DNA of 64,000 bases. Source: an uncultured Clostridium sp. GTDB taxonomy: Bacteria; Bacillota; Clostridia; Clostridiales; Clostridiaceae. Below are positions 1 to 10,214 of this stretch, piece by piece. Under the pieces are notes generated by a model. The model worked only from the letters and a program-made list of their open reading frames with translations. It searched no databases and was not told where the DNA came from. The stretch spans positions 400,001 through 464,000 of the forward strand of contig NZ_CAJURG010000001.1 of assembly GCF_910588715.1 (NCBI RefSeq), in the 5' to 3' direction. Made by a program: the position numbers and the translations under genes. The number at the start of each line of letters is the position of its first letter. Position 1 is the first letter of the stretch.

Positions 1-2370
1 AAATGGAGAAATATACTTTATATTTTCTTTATTAATTTCATCTATATTATTTTTTATAACTTGAGGATATGATGTAACAACGGGACAGTTATAATGGTTA
101 TTTGCCTTATTATCTTCTTTATATTCATAAGGTATACATGGATAAAATATAGTTTTTATTCCATTATTTATTAATGACATTATATGTCCATGAGTTAACT
201 TTGCTGGATAGCATACTGATTCTGATGGGATTGTTTCTATTCCTAAATTAAATATTTTTTTACTTGAAGGAGAAGAAAGTATAACTCTAAATTTTAATTT
301 TGTTAAAAGAGTAAACCAAAATGGGTAATTTTCATAAATATTTAAAACTCTTGGTATACCAATTTCTCCTCTTACTGCTTCCTCCTTAGATAATGGTTTG
401 TAATTAAAAATTCTTGATAACTTATATTTGTATAAATTAGGAACCTTCAACTTTTTAGAACTAATCTCTAATGGCCTTTCACACCTATTTCCAGTTATAT
501 ATTTTCCATCATTATCAAATTTATTTATAGTTAATAAACAATTATTTCCGCATCCTCCGCACCTTTCACAAGTAGTATTAAAACTAAAGCTTTCTAACTT
601 TTCTTCTTTTATTAAAGTAGATACCTCTCCTTCCTTATAATTTTCCTTACTAACTAACGCTGCTCCATAAGCTCCCATTAACCCTGCTATATCAGGTCTC
701 ATAACATTAGCCCCTGTTAATTTTTCAAAACTCCTTAATACCCCATCATTGTAAAATGTTCCACCTTGTACAATTATGTTTTTTCCTAACTCCTCAAAGT
801 TTCTAATTTTTATAACCTTATACAATGCATTTTTTATAACTGAATAACATAATCCAGCAGAAATATCTCCAACACTAGCTCCTTCTTTTTGAACTTGCTT
901 TACTTTAGAATTCATAAAAACTGTACATCTAGACCCTAAATCAACTGGCTTTTTAGCTTTAACTGAAAGAGATGCAAATTCATCTATTGAAATATTTAAT
1001 GACTTACTAAATCCTTCTATAAATGAACCACATCCAGATGAACAAGCTTCATTTAATAATATATTATTTATTACACCTTCTTTAATCATTAAAGCTTTCA
1101 TGTCTTGTCCACCAATATCTAGTATAAAATCAACATTAGGCATAAATGATTTTGCCCCTTTAAAATGACATACAGTTTCAATTTCTCCTATATCTATTCC
1201 CAAAGCTGCTTTTATTAAACCTTCTCCATACCCCGTTACTGTAGCCTTTGCTATAGTTATATCATCATTTATCTTTTTATATAAATCTTTTAATATATCG
1301 ACTGTTTTATTTAATGGACTTCCTTCATTATTATTATAACTAGAATATAATAATTCATTTTTTTCACTTATTACTACTAATTTAGTAGTTGTAGAACCTG
1401 CATCTATACCTATAAATACCTTACCCCTATAATCTAATAAATTAGCTCTTTTAACCTTGTTAGATGAATGTCTATTTATAAATTCTAAATATTCCTTATC
1501 ATCTTTAAATAAAGGCTCTAAAACGTCTTGTAATTCATCTTTACAATCAATCTTATTTAAGTTTTCTATTAAATTTTCCAATGTAACAATACTTTCATTT
1601 TCTGATAATAATGCTGCACCAATAGCAACATATAACTCTGAATTTTTAGGTATAATATACTCTCCTTCTTTTAAGTTCAAGGTTTCTATAAATCTTTTTG
1701 TTAAACCATCTAGAAAATGTAGTGGTCCTCCTAAAAAAGCTACATTACCACGTATTGGCTTCCCACAAGCAAGTCCGCTTATAGTTTGATTTACAACAGC
1801 TTGAAAAATAGATGCTGCAATATCACTTTTCTTAGCGCCTTCATTAATAAGAGGTTGAATATCTGTTTTTGCAAATACACCACATCTAGATGCTATTGGA
1901 TATATAATATTTGAATCCTTAGATAATTCATTTACTCCTTTTGCATCTGTATTTAATAATACTGCCATTTGATCAATGAATGCACCTGTTCCACCTGCAC
2001 AAGTTCCATTCATTCTTTGGTCAATTCCATCTTTTAAATATGTTATTTTTGCATCTTCTCCACCAAGTTCTATTACAACGTCAGTTTTATGTAAAAACTC
2101 TTCAACAGCCTTTGTACATGATATAACCTCTTGCTCAAAATTAACTCTTAACCATTTTGATACTGCAATTCCTCCTGATCCTGTAACTATTACTCTTAAA
2201 TTAACATTTCCTATATTATCCATACATTCATTTAGTACATTATTTAATGTATTTTTAATATCCGAAAGATGTCTTTTGTAATCACTATATATTACTTTAT
2301 TATAATAATCTAAAATCACAACTTTTATAGTTGTTGAACCTACATCTATTCCTAACTTAAAACTTTTCAT
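1..2370 (-). CDS. Acyl-CoA dehydratase activase (BadF/BcrA-type ATPase) with DUF2229, C-terminus outside window
   Basis: The open frame enters from the left edge and starts with ATG at 2370, giving 790 codons of a protein that in this family is about 1,400 residues. It carries two tandem ASKHA ATPase domains, from about residue 4 (GIDVGSTT) and about residue 318 (GIDAGSTTTK). Each has the two cysteine motifs that in HgdC-type activators bind a 4Fe-4S cluster (CAGGTGAF and SRCGVF; CSSGCGSF and SRCTVF). A cysteine cluster (CERCGGCGNNC) follows near residue 603, then the DUF2229 region from about residue 665. Family knowledge: these large proteins couple ATP hydrolysis to electron transfer for dehydratase-like enzymes; the substrate of this clade is not known to me. 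It faces away from the TPR gene and has no partner visible here. Confidence 0.9.
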   Translation of the reverse strand, partial: MKSFKLGIDVGSTTIKVVILDYYNKVIYSDYKRHLSDIKNTLNNVLNECMDNIGNVNLRVIVTGSGGIAVSKWLRVNFEQEVISCTKAVEEFLHKTDVVIELGGEDAKITYLKDGIDQRMNGTCAGGTGAFIDQMAVLLNTDAKGVNELSKDSNIIYPIASRCGVFAKTDIQPLINEGAKKSDIAASIFQAVVNQTISGLACGKPIRGNVAFLGGPLHFLDGLTKRFIETLNLKEGEYIIPKNSELYVAIGAALLSENESIVTLENLIENLNKIDCKDELQDVLEPLFKDDKEYLEFINRHSSNKVKRANLLDYRGKVFIGIDAGSTTTKLVVISEKNELLYSSYNNNEGSPLNKTVDILKDLYKKINDDITIAKATVTGYGEGLIKAALGIDIGEIETVCHFKGAKSFMPNVDFILDIGGQDMKALMIKEGVINNILLNEACSSGCGSFIEGFSKSLNISIDEFASLSVKAKKPVDLGSRCTVFMNSKVKQVQKEGASVGDISAGLCYSVIKNALYKVIKIRNFEELGKNIIVQGGTFYNDGVLRSFEKLTGANVMRPDIAGLMGAYGAALVSKENYKEGEVSTLIKEEKLESFSFNTTCERCGGCGNNCLLTINKFDNDGKYITGNRCERPLEISSKKLKVPNLYKYKLSRIFNYKPLSKEEAVRGEIGIPRVLNIYENYPFWFTLLTKLKFRVILSSPSSKKIFNLGIETIPSESVCYPAKLTHGHIMSLINNGIKTIFYPCIPYEYKEDNKANNHYNCPVVTSYPQVIKNNIDEINKENIKYISPF

Positions 2371-2521
2371 TATTATCCCTCTTCCTTAAATTTTCAACTT
2401 TCCAAATTGCACCATTTTTCTTGTTTTAATATATATTATTACCATAATATTTTTTTATGAATAATATTATATTTTATAGACAATAATTTAAATAATAAAT
2501 CAAGATCTATGGGAGGTCATC

Positions 2522-2878
2522 ATGAGTTATTTTACTGATGGGAATAAATATTATAATAATAAAGATTATTCTAAAGCAATTGAATATTACATAAAATCAA
2601 TTGATGCTAATGAAAATGAAGGATTTGCTTATTATAATACTGGTGTATGTTATATAAAGCTTAAGGATTTTAAATCTGCTATTAATATGCTAAAAAAAGC
2701 ATTAACCATACACGAAGAAAGTAAATATTATTTTAATTTAGCATACTGTTATGCAATGTTAGAAAAAACTAATAAAGCATTAATTTATTTTAATAGAGCC
2801 TGGGCTCTAGATGCTTCAGATAAAGATTGTGAAAAAGCAATAAATTTAATTATGTCTAAAAATAAAAAAGCGCTATAA
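2522..2878 (+). CDS. Small TPR-repeat protein
   Basis: 118 aa, start ATG preceded by a strong GGGAGGT site. The protein is made of about three tetratricopeptide repeats: the pattern A.EYY.KSI..N.N...AYYN.G.CY..L.....A...L.KAL and a third degenerate unit. TPRs form helical scaffolds for protein-protein contacts, so this is likely a soluble adaptor. It stands alone between two minus-strand genes, so no partner can be inferred. It ends inside the loop of a bidirectional terminator. Confidence 0.85.
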   Translation: MSYFTDGNKYYNNKDYSKAIEYYIKSIDANENEGFAYYNTGVCYIKLKDFKSAINMLKKALTIHEESKYYFNLAYCYAMLEKTNKALIYFNRAWALDASDKDCEKAINLIMSKNKKAL

Positions 2879-2888
2879 AAGCGCTTTT
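2866..2888. terminator. Bidirectional terminator
   Basis: AAAAGCGC (2866-2873) pairs with GCGCTTTT (2881-2888) around a 7-nt loop that contains the stop codon of the TPR gene. A-run on one side and T-run on the other make it usable by both converging genes. Confidence 0.75.
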
Positions 2889-2891
2889 CTT

Positions 2892-3947
2892 TTACCACTC
2901 TCCTGCAATGCTATCAGTAATATGCTCTTCATAAAAGTCATCATTATTAAAATAATCACCTGCATAATAAAACGTAGTATCTACTGGTATCCATTTATCA
3001 ATTTCACTTATATAAACTTCATTCCATGCATGTGGTCCAAATTGCGAACCATCATATGCAGTTCCTGTTAATAATCTAACCTTTAAATTTACTGCTCTTG
3101 CCATGGCAACATACAGACATGAATAATCAAAACAAATTCCACTTTTTGTATTAAATGCTGTTATTGCTCCACTATCTTCCACCTTTTCATTATTTAAAGC
3201 CTTTTTAGCTCTATCATAATCATATTTTAAATTACTACCTATCCATGAATATAATATTCTAGCTTTATCCATATCATTATCAACATTTTCAGTTAAATTT
3301 ATTGCCATTTCATTAATTTCTTTAGTAGACTTAATTCCATCTTCTAATGTTACTCCATTATAATATATTACTATATTACTAGCTGGTAAAAACTCTTCAA
3401 CAATTTCATCGGTAAGTTTACTTGTATTTTCCTGTAATATTTCTTCTAGCTCAGAGTATATTTTATTTTCATTAAATACTGCTACTTTATTAAAACTTCC
3501 TATTGTATTATTGTAAGTAATTATAAATATAAAAATAATTGATATAATTATAATACTTTTTAAAATTCCAAATAATGATGATAATAATACTAGTAAAATA
3601 CTATTTCCTCTATTTATATTTGAAAATATAGGAATTAAAATTATTTTTAAAAGCTTATATAAAATGCCTTGTATAGTGAAAAATAAAATTATCAATAAAA
3701 TAATTTTAAAAATATCATTATATATTCCATTTAAGCTTGAAATTTTCAAAACTATATTTGTAATACTTTTAAGTGTTACATCTATTTTTAAAGATATTAA
3801 TAAAATACTTATAAATATAGAAAAATAATAAATAACCCTTTCTAAAGAAAAACTTATTGTTCTTCTTTTAATAGTATTTTTAACACTACTAATTATAGAT
3901 AATATTAATATAAATAAGCATATTGAATAAGATAGCATTTCATTCAT
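2892..3947 (-). CDS. Membrane protein with C-terminal transglutaminase-like domain
   Basis: 351 aa. The first 150 or so residues hold four to five hydrophobic segments resembling a CvpA-like membrane region. The C-terminal part (about 230-345) is a transglutaminase-core domain with the Cys-His-Asp triad visible in GICFDYS, GPHAWNEV and PVDTTF. Such proteins are thought to be membrane-anchored peptidases or cross-linking enzymes; the substrate cannot be told. It follows recX by 16 bp on the same strand, so it is probably the last gene of an M16 peptidase-recX-transglutaminase transcript. Confidence 0.85.
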   Translation of the reverse strand: MNEMLSYSICLFILILSIISSVKNTIKRRTISFSLERVIYYFSIFISILLISLKIDVTLKSITNIVLKISSLNGIYNDIFKIILLIILFFTIQGILYKLLKIILIPIFSNINRGNSILLVLLSSLFGILKSIIIISIIFIFIITYNNTIGSFNKVAVFNENKIYSELEEILQENTSKLTDEIVEEFLPASNIVIYYNGVTLEDGIKSTKEINEMAINLTENVDNDMDKARILYSWIGSNLKYDYDRAKKALNNEKVEDSGAITAFNTKSGICFDYSCLYVAMARAVNLKVRLLTGTAYDGSQFGPHAWNEVYISEIDKWIPVDTTFYYAGDYFNNDDFYEEHITDSIAGEW

Positions 3948-3963
3948 TAAACTTCCCCTTTAT

Positions 3964-4599
3964 TTAAAAATCTTCTGATTTAACTATAGATTTAATAACA
4001 TCTTTAATTAAATCATAATCATACCCTTTTCCTACTAAAAATCTAAATAACTTTTGTGATAATTTATAATTATCATTTTCTCTTTTAGATAAAATCTTGT
4101 ATTTTTTTAATGCTATCTCATGTAAATCTGATTTTACTTCATCTGTATCTAATTTTTCTAATTCTTCTTCAATTATACTTTCATTTATGCCTTTTTGTAT
4201 AAGTGTATATTTAATTTTTTTCTTTCCTTGGTTTTTAGACTTATCTTTTACATACATTTTGACATAAGTTATATCATTTAATAAATTATATTCCCTTAAA
4301 AAACTTATTGTTCGTTTAATTATATGGTCTTCATATCCCTTTAATGCTAATTTGTCCCTTAACTCCTTTTCAGTTTTATAAGTCCTTTCAATTATTTTAA
4401 GAGCTGAATTTTTGCATTTTATATAATTATCTTCATTTGCTATCTTTTTTAATTTTTCAACATCAACTTTATCTTTAACTTTTAAATTTTCTTTATATAC
4501 TAATTCTGCACTTATAGAAAAAGCATATTCTTCATCGATATAAATATTTACTCGTTCTTTATTTTTTTTACCTAGTTCAATTTTAGTTATTATACTCAC
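3964..4599 (-). CDS. recX: RecA regulator RecX
   Basis: 211 aa from a GTG at 4599, chosen because AAGGTGG lies 8 nt upstream; an earlier in-frame GTG at 4611 has no ribosome site in place. RecX family: binds RecA filaments and modulates recombination and SOS. The family helical repeats are seen, for example ALKIIERTYKTEKELRDKL followed by LREYNLLND.TY..MYV and the KGI...IIE..L segment. Length is normal for firmicute RecX, which carries an extra N-terminal extension of about 60 residues. The stop of the upstream peptidase is 11 nt before the start, indicating translational coupling. Confidence 0.88.
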   Translation of the reverse strand: MSIITKIELGKKNKERVNIYIDEEYAFSISAELVYKENLKVKDKVDVEKLKKIANEDNYIKCKNSALKIIERTYKTEKELRDKLALKGYEDHIIKRTISFLREYNLLNDITYVKMYVKDKSKNQGKKKIKYTLIQKGINESIIEEELEKLDTDEVKSDLHEIALKKYKILSKRENDNYKLSQKLFRFLVGKGYDYDLIKDVIKSIVKSEDF

Positions 4600-4612
4600 A
4601 ATTATTGCCACC

Positions 4613-5854
4613 TTATGAAGATTTTAATATATGAATAGTGGGATTATTTAATACATTATTTGCTACTTCATATATTTCATCAGCAGTTATTGTATTTAAA
4701 CTATCCATATCTTTTAAAAATTCAAATATATCTTCACCTTCTAAACTTTGACTTAATATATAATTACATAATTCCACCGAATCTTCTAATGTAGATATTA
4801 CTGCTGTTTTATGAACTTTCTTCATTATATTTAAATCATGCTCTCCAATTATTATTTTTCTAAACTTAATATCTTCAAAAATATTTTCAATTGCAGTTGA
4901 TGCATCTTCAATATCTTCTTCATCTACAGCTGTATATACATATAATGTTTTTACATTTTGAGTTATATCTAAATGCGAATATATATCATATGCCAACCCC
5001 CTATTTTCTCTTATTTCTCTAAATAATAATGAGTTAGCACTTTCACCAAGCCTATGATTTAATATTCTTAATGGTAATTCATACTTTTTATCTAAATCAT
5101 AAAATGTAAATAAATAAATTATTGTACAAAGTTCTATATTTTCCCTAGTAGTTATCTTTTTTATATTTTTATTTTTCTCATCCTTAACTACTAATTCAAT
5201 ATTCTCTTTTGCTTCCCATTTACCAAAATATTTTGATATTTCTTTAATAGCCTCATCATGTGATAATGATGATACCATTGTTATCAATGCATTATTAGGT
5301 ATATAATATTTTTTATAATACTCATAAAGTTCTTTCTTTGTAAATGATTTTACATTTTCATCTAAACCTGCAACATCATATCTTAATGCACTTTTATTAA
5401 ATGCTATTTCATTTATTTTTTTAAAACTAAAATCCTCTACATTATCTTTACTCGATCTTATTTCTGCTAATATTACTCCCCTTTCTTTTTCAACTTCTTC
5501 GTCTGGAAACTTAGAGCGAATTAACATATCACTTAATATTTCTATAGCACTTTTTAACTCTTCTTCTAAACAACTTATTGAATAAACTGTTTGTGAAAAA
5601 TCTGTATAAGCATTATACTCTCCCCCTAAAGCCTCTAAATCATCATTTAACTTTTGAAATGTTCTATTTTCAGTTCCCTTAAATAACATGTGTTCTATAT
5701 AATGGGAAATTCCCTTTTCATTTAACCCTTCATTTAAAGCACCAACTTTGACACCTATGTTAATTGATGAGATTTGGGTATCTTTTTGTATTGTTATCAC
5801 TTCTAAACCATTTTCTAATTTATGCTTTTTTACATCAAAATTTATTTTTACCAT
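4613..5854 (-). CDS. M16 family zinc metallopeptidase (insulinase/processing-peptidase type)
   Basis: 413 aa. The inverted zinc motif HYIEH near residue 47 with the following MLFKGT, and the downstream glutamate in ERGVILAEI, are the M16 catalytic site. A C-terminal M16_C domain follows. Length is typical of the bacterial single-chain PqqL/YmxG-like group. It heads the recX transcript. The homologous B. subtilis gene family (YmxG/MlpA) is often near sporulation or polynucleotide phosphorylase genes; that is not the case here. Substrate unknown. Confidence 0.88.
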   Translation of the reverse strand: MVKINFDVKKHKLENGLEVITIQKDTQISSINIGVKVGALNEGLNEKGISHYIEHMLFKGTENRTFQKLNDDLEALGGEYNAYTDFSQTVYSISCLEEELKSAIEILSDMLIRSKFPDEEVEKERGVILAEIRSSKDNVEDFSFKKINEIAFNKSALRYDVAGLDENVKSFTKKELYEYYKKYYIPNNALITMVSSLSHDEAIKEISKYFGKWEAKENIELVVKDEKNKNIKKITTRENIELCTIIYLFTFYDLDKKYELPLRILNHRLGESANSLLFREIRENRGLAYDIYSHLDITQNVKTLYVYTAVDEEDIEDASTAIENIFEDIKFRKIIIGEHDLNIMKKVHKTAVISTLEDSVELCNYILSQSLEGEDIFEFLKDMDSLNTITADEIYEVANNVLNNPTIHILKSS

Positions 5855-6067
5855 ATCTTATACCTTCCCCCATCCTTATAATTTCCTCTAGAATTATAAT
5901 ATAATATGTTTAACTTATAATTACAACCAAATAATATTTCTATACTTAATACATTTTTTATAATACAATTTTTATATGAATTATTATGCATTATTTTGTA
6001 TGATAGTTTATAATTAAATAATAATATTTTATAATTTATAATAAACTTAATTTTTAAAGGAGAATTT

Positions 6068-6754
6068 ATGAAAAAAACTATATTAATAATAGAAGATGAA
6101 TTAAAGATAAGATTTCTTTTAAGAGATTATTTAAATGCAGCAGGATTTAATGTTTTAGAAGCTTGTGATGGAGATGAAGGACTATTTGTTTTTAAAAATA
6201 ATAAAGTTGACCTTATTCTTTTAGATATAATGATGCCTAAAATTGATGGAATAACAGTATTAGAAACTATTAGGGAAGTATCTAATTTACCTATAATTTT
6301 ACTTACAGCTAAAAGTCAAGAAGAGGATAAGCTTTTTGGATATGAAATGGGTGCTGATGATTATGTAACAAAACCTTTTTCACCTAAAATATTAATTGCA
6401 AAAATTAAAGCCTTATTAAAAAGAACTATTTCTGATAAAGATGATTTTAATCTCACTCAAAACTATAATGGACTAACTATAAATAAATTAGCTCATGAAG
6501 TAAAAATTAATAATGAATCATTAACACTTTCACCAAAAGAATTTGAACTTTTAGTTTACTTATCTGATAATATGGGAATAGCTCTAAGCAGAGATACTAT
6601 TTTAGATAATGTTTGGGGAATAGATTATTATGGTGATTTAAGAACTGTTGATACAAATATTAAAAGACTTCGCGAAAAACTTGGTGAAAAGTCTAATTAT
6701 ATTATAACTGTTAGGGGTAGTGGCTATAAATTTGAGGTTCAAAATGAAAAATAG
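6068..6754 (+). CDS. OmpR/PhoB-family response regulator
   Basis: 228 aa. Receiver domain with acidic pocket (IIEDE), phosphoacceptor Asp in LILLDIMMPK, Thr in LLTAK and Lys in DDYVTKPF; then a winged-helix DNA-binding domain (LSPKEFELLVYL...TVDTNIKRLREKL). AAAGGAG lies 7 nt upstream of the ATG. The gene overlaps the next kinase gene by 11 nt, so the two form one regulatory pair. Sequence is VanR/PhoP-like but the signal is not identifiable. Confidence 0.93.
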   Translation: MKKTILIIEDELKIRFLLRDYLNAAGFNVLEACDGDEGLFVFKNNKVDLILLDIMMPKIDGITVLETIREVSNLPIILLTAKSQEEDKLFGYEMGADDYVTKPFSPKILIAKIKALLKRTISDKDDFNLTQNYNGLTINKLAHEVKINNESLTLSPKEFELLVYLSDNMGIALSRDTILDNVWGIDYYGDLRTVDTNIKRLREKLGEKSNYIITVRGSGYKFEVQNEK

Positions 6755-8261
6755 TATTTCAAAAAGAATAACACTAATAACCTTTGGACTTATATCAATA
6801 GTTTTTTTACTTACTTTTTTATTTCAAAATATGTTTTTTGAAGAATTTTATTTAACAAAAAAAACTGAATCACTAATATTAGATGTTAAAAGAATTAAAA
6901 CACTATATTCTTATCAAAATTTTAATACTGGTAATTTAAGCAATGCATTAATAAATTATGAAGAAAAAAATAATTCACGTATTGCTATATTTTCTTTAGA
7001 TGGTACTATTGAATATTTATCTTATTTTGATAAAAATAATATCGAAGATATGAAATCACTTACAGACTTTTGTTCTGAGTTATTATCTAACGAAGAATTA
7101 ATTCAAGAAGTTTTACTAACAAATAAAATTAAAAGTACTATTTTTACTAATAGATATAGTTCTTATAAAAAAATAGGCATAATATCGTCAATGTCTCTTC
7201 AAAGCAAAAATGATGCCATACTTATTTCAGTCTCCTCTGTTCAACCAATAAAGGAGGCCTCAAGTGTAATTCGTAGCTTTTATATATATTTATTTATAGG
7301 ATTTTTAATCTTGGCTATTTTTTTATCTAAAATTTATTCTAAATTAATAAGTACACCTCTTATTAATTTAAATAAAGTGGCTAAACGTATGTCTAATTTA
7401 GATTTTGAAGCTAAATGTGAAGTAAATTCTGATGATGAAATTGGGAATTTAGCAAAGACGCTTAATTTCTTATCTTCTAATCTTGAAAATTCACTTCAAA
7501 GGCTTCAAGAAAAGAATGAACAATTAGAAAAAGATATTGAAAAGGAAAGAAATCTTGAAAATATGAGAAAAGACTTTGTTTCTAGCGTTAGCCATGATTT
7601 AAAAACGCCCCTTGGGATTATTAGTGGTTATGCTGAAGGTTTAAAAGATGGAATTGTCTCTGGAAAAGATGCTGAAAACTATCTTGAAACAATAATAGAT
7701 GAAGCAACTAAGATGAATCTTCTTTTAACAAATATGTTGGATTTATCAAAGCTTGAATCAGATACCATAAGTTTAAATTTAGAGTCTTTTAATATAGTAA
7801 GACTTATTCGAGGTATGGTAAAAAGATTTTCATTAGAGCTTCAAAATAAGGAATTAAATGTTGTATTTAATCTTCCAGAATATTCCTATGTAGAAGGCGA
7901 TGTTATGATGTTAGAAAGAGTTGTTCAAAATCTTTTATCTAATGCAATAAAATATACTCCTAGAGGAAATATAATTCTTATATCCGCTATAGAAAAGGAA
8001 GAAAACTATTTAATTTCAATTGAAAATAAAGGAATTACTATTCCTGATAAAGAACTTGATAATGTTTTTGCACGATTTTATAGACTTGATAAATCTGGTG
8101 ATAGAACTAAAAATAGTTATGGTCTTGGATTAGCTACCGTAAAAAGAATATTAACTCTTCATAATAGTAATTTTTTAATAAATAATGGTGAAAATAGTGT
8201 CATATTTAGTTTCACACTAAAAAAACAAGATTTAATATCATCAGATGAATTTGAAATATAA
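6744..8261 (+). CDS. Membrane sensor histidine kinase (HAMP, HisKA, HATPase)
   Basis: 505 aa from ATG 6744, which overlaps the stop of the response regulator and has a GAGG site 6 nt upstream inside that gene; an upstream in-frame start at 6720 lacks a site. Two transmembrane segments (about residues 9-29 and 179-200) bracket an extracytoplasmic sensor of about 150 residues. Then a HAMP linker, a coiled stretch, a canonical H-box (SSVSHDLKTPLG) and an ATPase domain with N-box (NLLSNAIKYT) and G-box (YGLGLATVK). Partner of the regulator just upstream. Confidence 0.93.
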   Translation: MKNSISKRITLITFGLISIVFLLTFLFQNMFFEEFYLTKKTESLILDVKRIKTLYSYQNFNTGNLSNALINYEEKNNSRIAIFSLDGTIEYLSYFDKNNIEDMKSLTDFCSELLSNEELIQEVLLTNKIKSTIFTNRYSSYKKIGIISSMSLQSKNDAILISVSSVQPIKEASSVIRSFYIYLFIGFLILAIFLSKIYSKLISTPLINLNKVAKRMSNLDFEAKCEVNSDDEIGNLAKTLNFLSSNLENSLQRLQEKNEQLEKDIEKERNLENMRKDFVSSVSHDLKTPLGIISGYAEGLKDGIVSGKDAENYLETIIDEATKMNLLLTNMLDLSKLESDTISLNLESFNIVRLIRGMVKRFSLELQNKELNVVFNLPEYSYVEGDVMMLERVVQNLLSNAIKYTPRGNIILISAIEKEENYLISIENKGITIPDKELDNVFARFYRLDKSGDRTKNSYGLGLATVKRILTLHNSNFLINNGENSVIFSFTLKKQDLISSDEFEI

Positions 8262-8264
8262 AAT

Positions 8265-8295
8265 AAATGGGTACCTATTTTTAAGGTACCCATTT
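8265..8295. terminator. Bidirectional terminator
   Basis: 11-bp perfect stem: AAATGGGTACC (8265-8275) with GGTACCCATTT (8285-8295), 9-nt loop. It separates the converging kinase and BceB-like permease genes. Confidence 0.75.
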
Positions 8296-8306
8296 AAATA
8301 TTTTAT

Positions 8307-10214
8307 CTAAACTTTAACTATATTTTTGAAACTCTTAATTGATATAATTGCACTAAATATGAATATAATTATTGATACTAAGACACTTATAACAAAAGTC
8401 AAGTTTAGGTCTTCTGATAAAAACTTTCCTAAAACCTTTATTGCAAAAAAGCTATGAATTAAGCCTATAGATAATGGAAGCACATAAAACAATATAACTT
8501 CTTTTCTTATTGCTTTTTGTAAGTCTTTTTTTGATGCTCCTATATTTTTTAAAATTTTATATTTATCTTTATCTTCTGTAGCATCACTATATATCTTAAT
8601 ATAAATAATACTAGCTTCTGCAAGTACAAATACTAAAAATAAAAATGATCCAATAGCATAAACAAGTTTTAGCCACTCTACATTTTTAGTTTTATAAATT
8701 CCCACTTGAAAATTAATATCATTTGAAATATAGGGCTCTAATTTTTGAGATAATTTAATTATAGTATCTTCATTTAAAAATTTGTTATCATCATTTATCT
8801 TAATTCCATAAAAATTTATTAATTCTCCTTTTAATTTAAGATTTTCATACTCATCACTATTAACAACTATTGTTGCATAATTTAATAAGGAACCTAATAC
8901 TTTAAATCTTATATTGCCTTCACTAATTTCAAATACTTTATCAGCAATAGTAACTTTATTTTTTTTAATAAAGCTTGCTAATGTTCCAGGTCTTTGAATA
9001 TATATTGCTTTATTTCCTTTAACCATTTCTTCATTAACTTTTTCTAAATCCTTTTCATATCCATTAATTTTTAAAATATCCCTAAATTTATTATATGGAA
9101 TTACTATATACTTTTCTTTTTGAAATTCATCAACATCTTTTAATGTATTATCCACCATTAATACATCAGTACTTAAATCAAATTTCTTTTCCCTTAATAA
9201 ATCAGTAATTTCTTTATTTATATTTAAATTATCTATTTTATTTGTAGAAGAAAAAGACATTGAAAATAACTGATCATTTTGTTCACTCATTGAATATAAT
9301 CTTCTCATTGATACTGATGTACCTAAAACAGTTACTGTACATGCAGTTAAAATACCAATTGTAGCATAAGTAGTGTAGTTTTTCTTTATTCTATAAGCTA
9401 AACTATTAATAGTTATTATATTTTCACCCTTATACAAAATATTTTTATTATTAATTATAAAATTAAGAGCTACTGGAATAACTGCATAAAATAATCCATA
9501 AGTACCTATACAAACTAATATTAAAGTTTTAAAAGCATTAATTTGAGATATAATTACCAAATAATATCCATATAAAATACATCCTAAAGATAATACAGCA
9601 ATAATATAAATAAAAGCATTTACTTTAGGCATTTTTTCTACTCTTTTACTATTATTTATAAGTTCAATTACCTTACTTCTTGCAATATTAATAAATCCCT
9701 TAATACTCATTAGTAAAAATATTCCCGTAAAAATTAAAAATGTATTTATTACTGCATTAGCTGTAATATCAAGTTTTACATCAACCTTAAAACCAGCTAA
9801 AGCAAAAACTATCATTTGAAAAAACTTAGAAAATAATATTCCAACACAAATTCCAATTATACTAGCTGATATACAAATTAACATCATTTCTGAGAAATAT
9901 ATTTTACCTATAGTTTTTAAATCTACACCCATAAAGGTAAAAAGACCTATTTCTTTTTTTCTATTTTTTAAAAATATATTAGATGTATACCATATAAAAA
10001 ATATCATAAATATAACTAAAATAACAGTTATTAATCGTAAAATCATTTCTGTATACATAATATTTGCTTCTCCTAAAAGCTTAATAGCCTCTCCATCAAG
10101 CAATATTAAAATATTACTTAATATAATTACAGAAAATATCATTGATATAAAAAACATTGTATATGTTTTTATATTATTTTTAAAATTACTAAAAGCTATA
10201 GAAAGTACACTCAT
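8307..10214 (-). CDS. BceB-type ABC transporter permease (FtsX-like)
   Basis: 635 aa, ten predicted transmembrane segments arranged as in BceB: one at the N-terminus, FtsX-like groups at about 50-170 and 530-630, and a large extracytoplasmic domain of about 200 residues (about 310-510) between segments. The large loop is where this family meets its peptide substrate or the kinase. The start codon overlaps the stop of the ATPase by one base. Family knowledge: BceAB-like transporters detoxify cell-wall-active peptide antibiotics such as bacitracin or lantibiotics and also act as flux sensors for the BceS kinase. The actual drug cannot be predicted from sequence. Confidence 0.9.
   Translation of the reverse strand: MSVLSIAFSNFKNNIKTYTMFFISMIFSVIILSNILILLDGEAIKLLGEANIMYTEMILRLITVILVIFMIFFIWYTSNIFLKNRKKEIGLFTFMGVDLKTIGKIYFSEMMLICISASIIGICVGILFSKFFQMIVFALAGFKVDVKLDITANAVINTFLIFTGIFLLMSIKGFINIARSKVIELINNSKRVEKMPKVNAFIYIIAVLSLGCILYGYYLVIISQINAFKTLILVCIGTYGLFYAVIPVALNFIINNKNILYKGENIITINSLAYRIKKNYTTYATIGILTACTVTVLGTSVSMRRLYSMSEQNDQLFSMSFSSTNKIDNLNINKEITDLLREKKFDLSTDVLMVDNTLKDVDEFQKEKYIVIPYNKFRDILKINGYEKDLEKVNEEMVKGNKAIYIQRPGTLASFIKKNKVTIADKVFEISEGNIRFKVLGSLLNYATIVVNSDEYENLKLKGELINFYGIKINDDNKFLNEDTIIKLSQKLEPYISNDINFQVGIYKTKNVEWLKLVYAIGSFLFLVFVLAEASIIYIKIYSDATEDKDKYKILKNIGASKKDLQKAIRKEVILFYVLPLSIGLIHSFFAIKVLGKFLSEDLNLTFVISVLVSIIIFIFSAIISIKSFKNIVKV

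Noticed and set aside
428..2281. Plus-strand open frames at 428, 1457 and 1976
   Set aside because: They are antisense to the activase/DUF2229 gene, lack ribosome sites and have no protein-like pattern.
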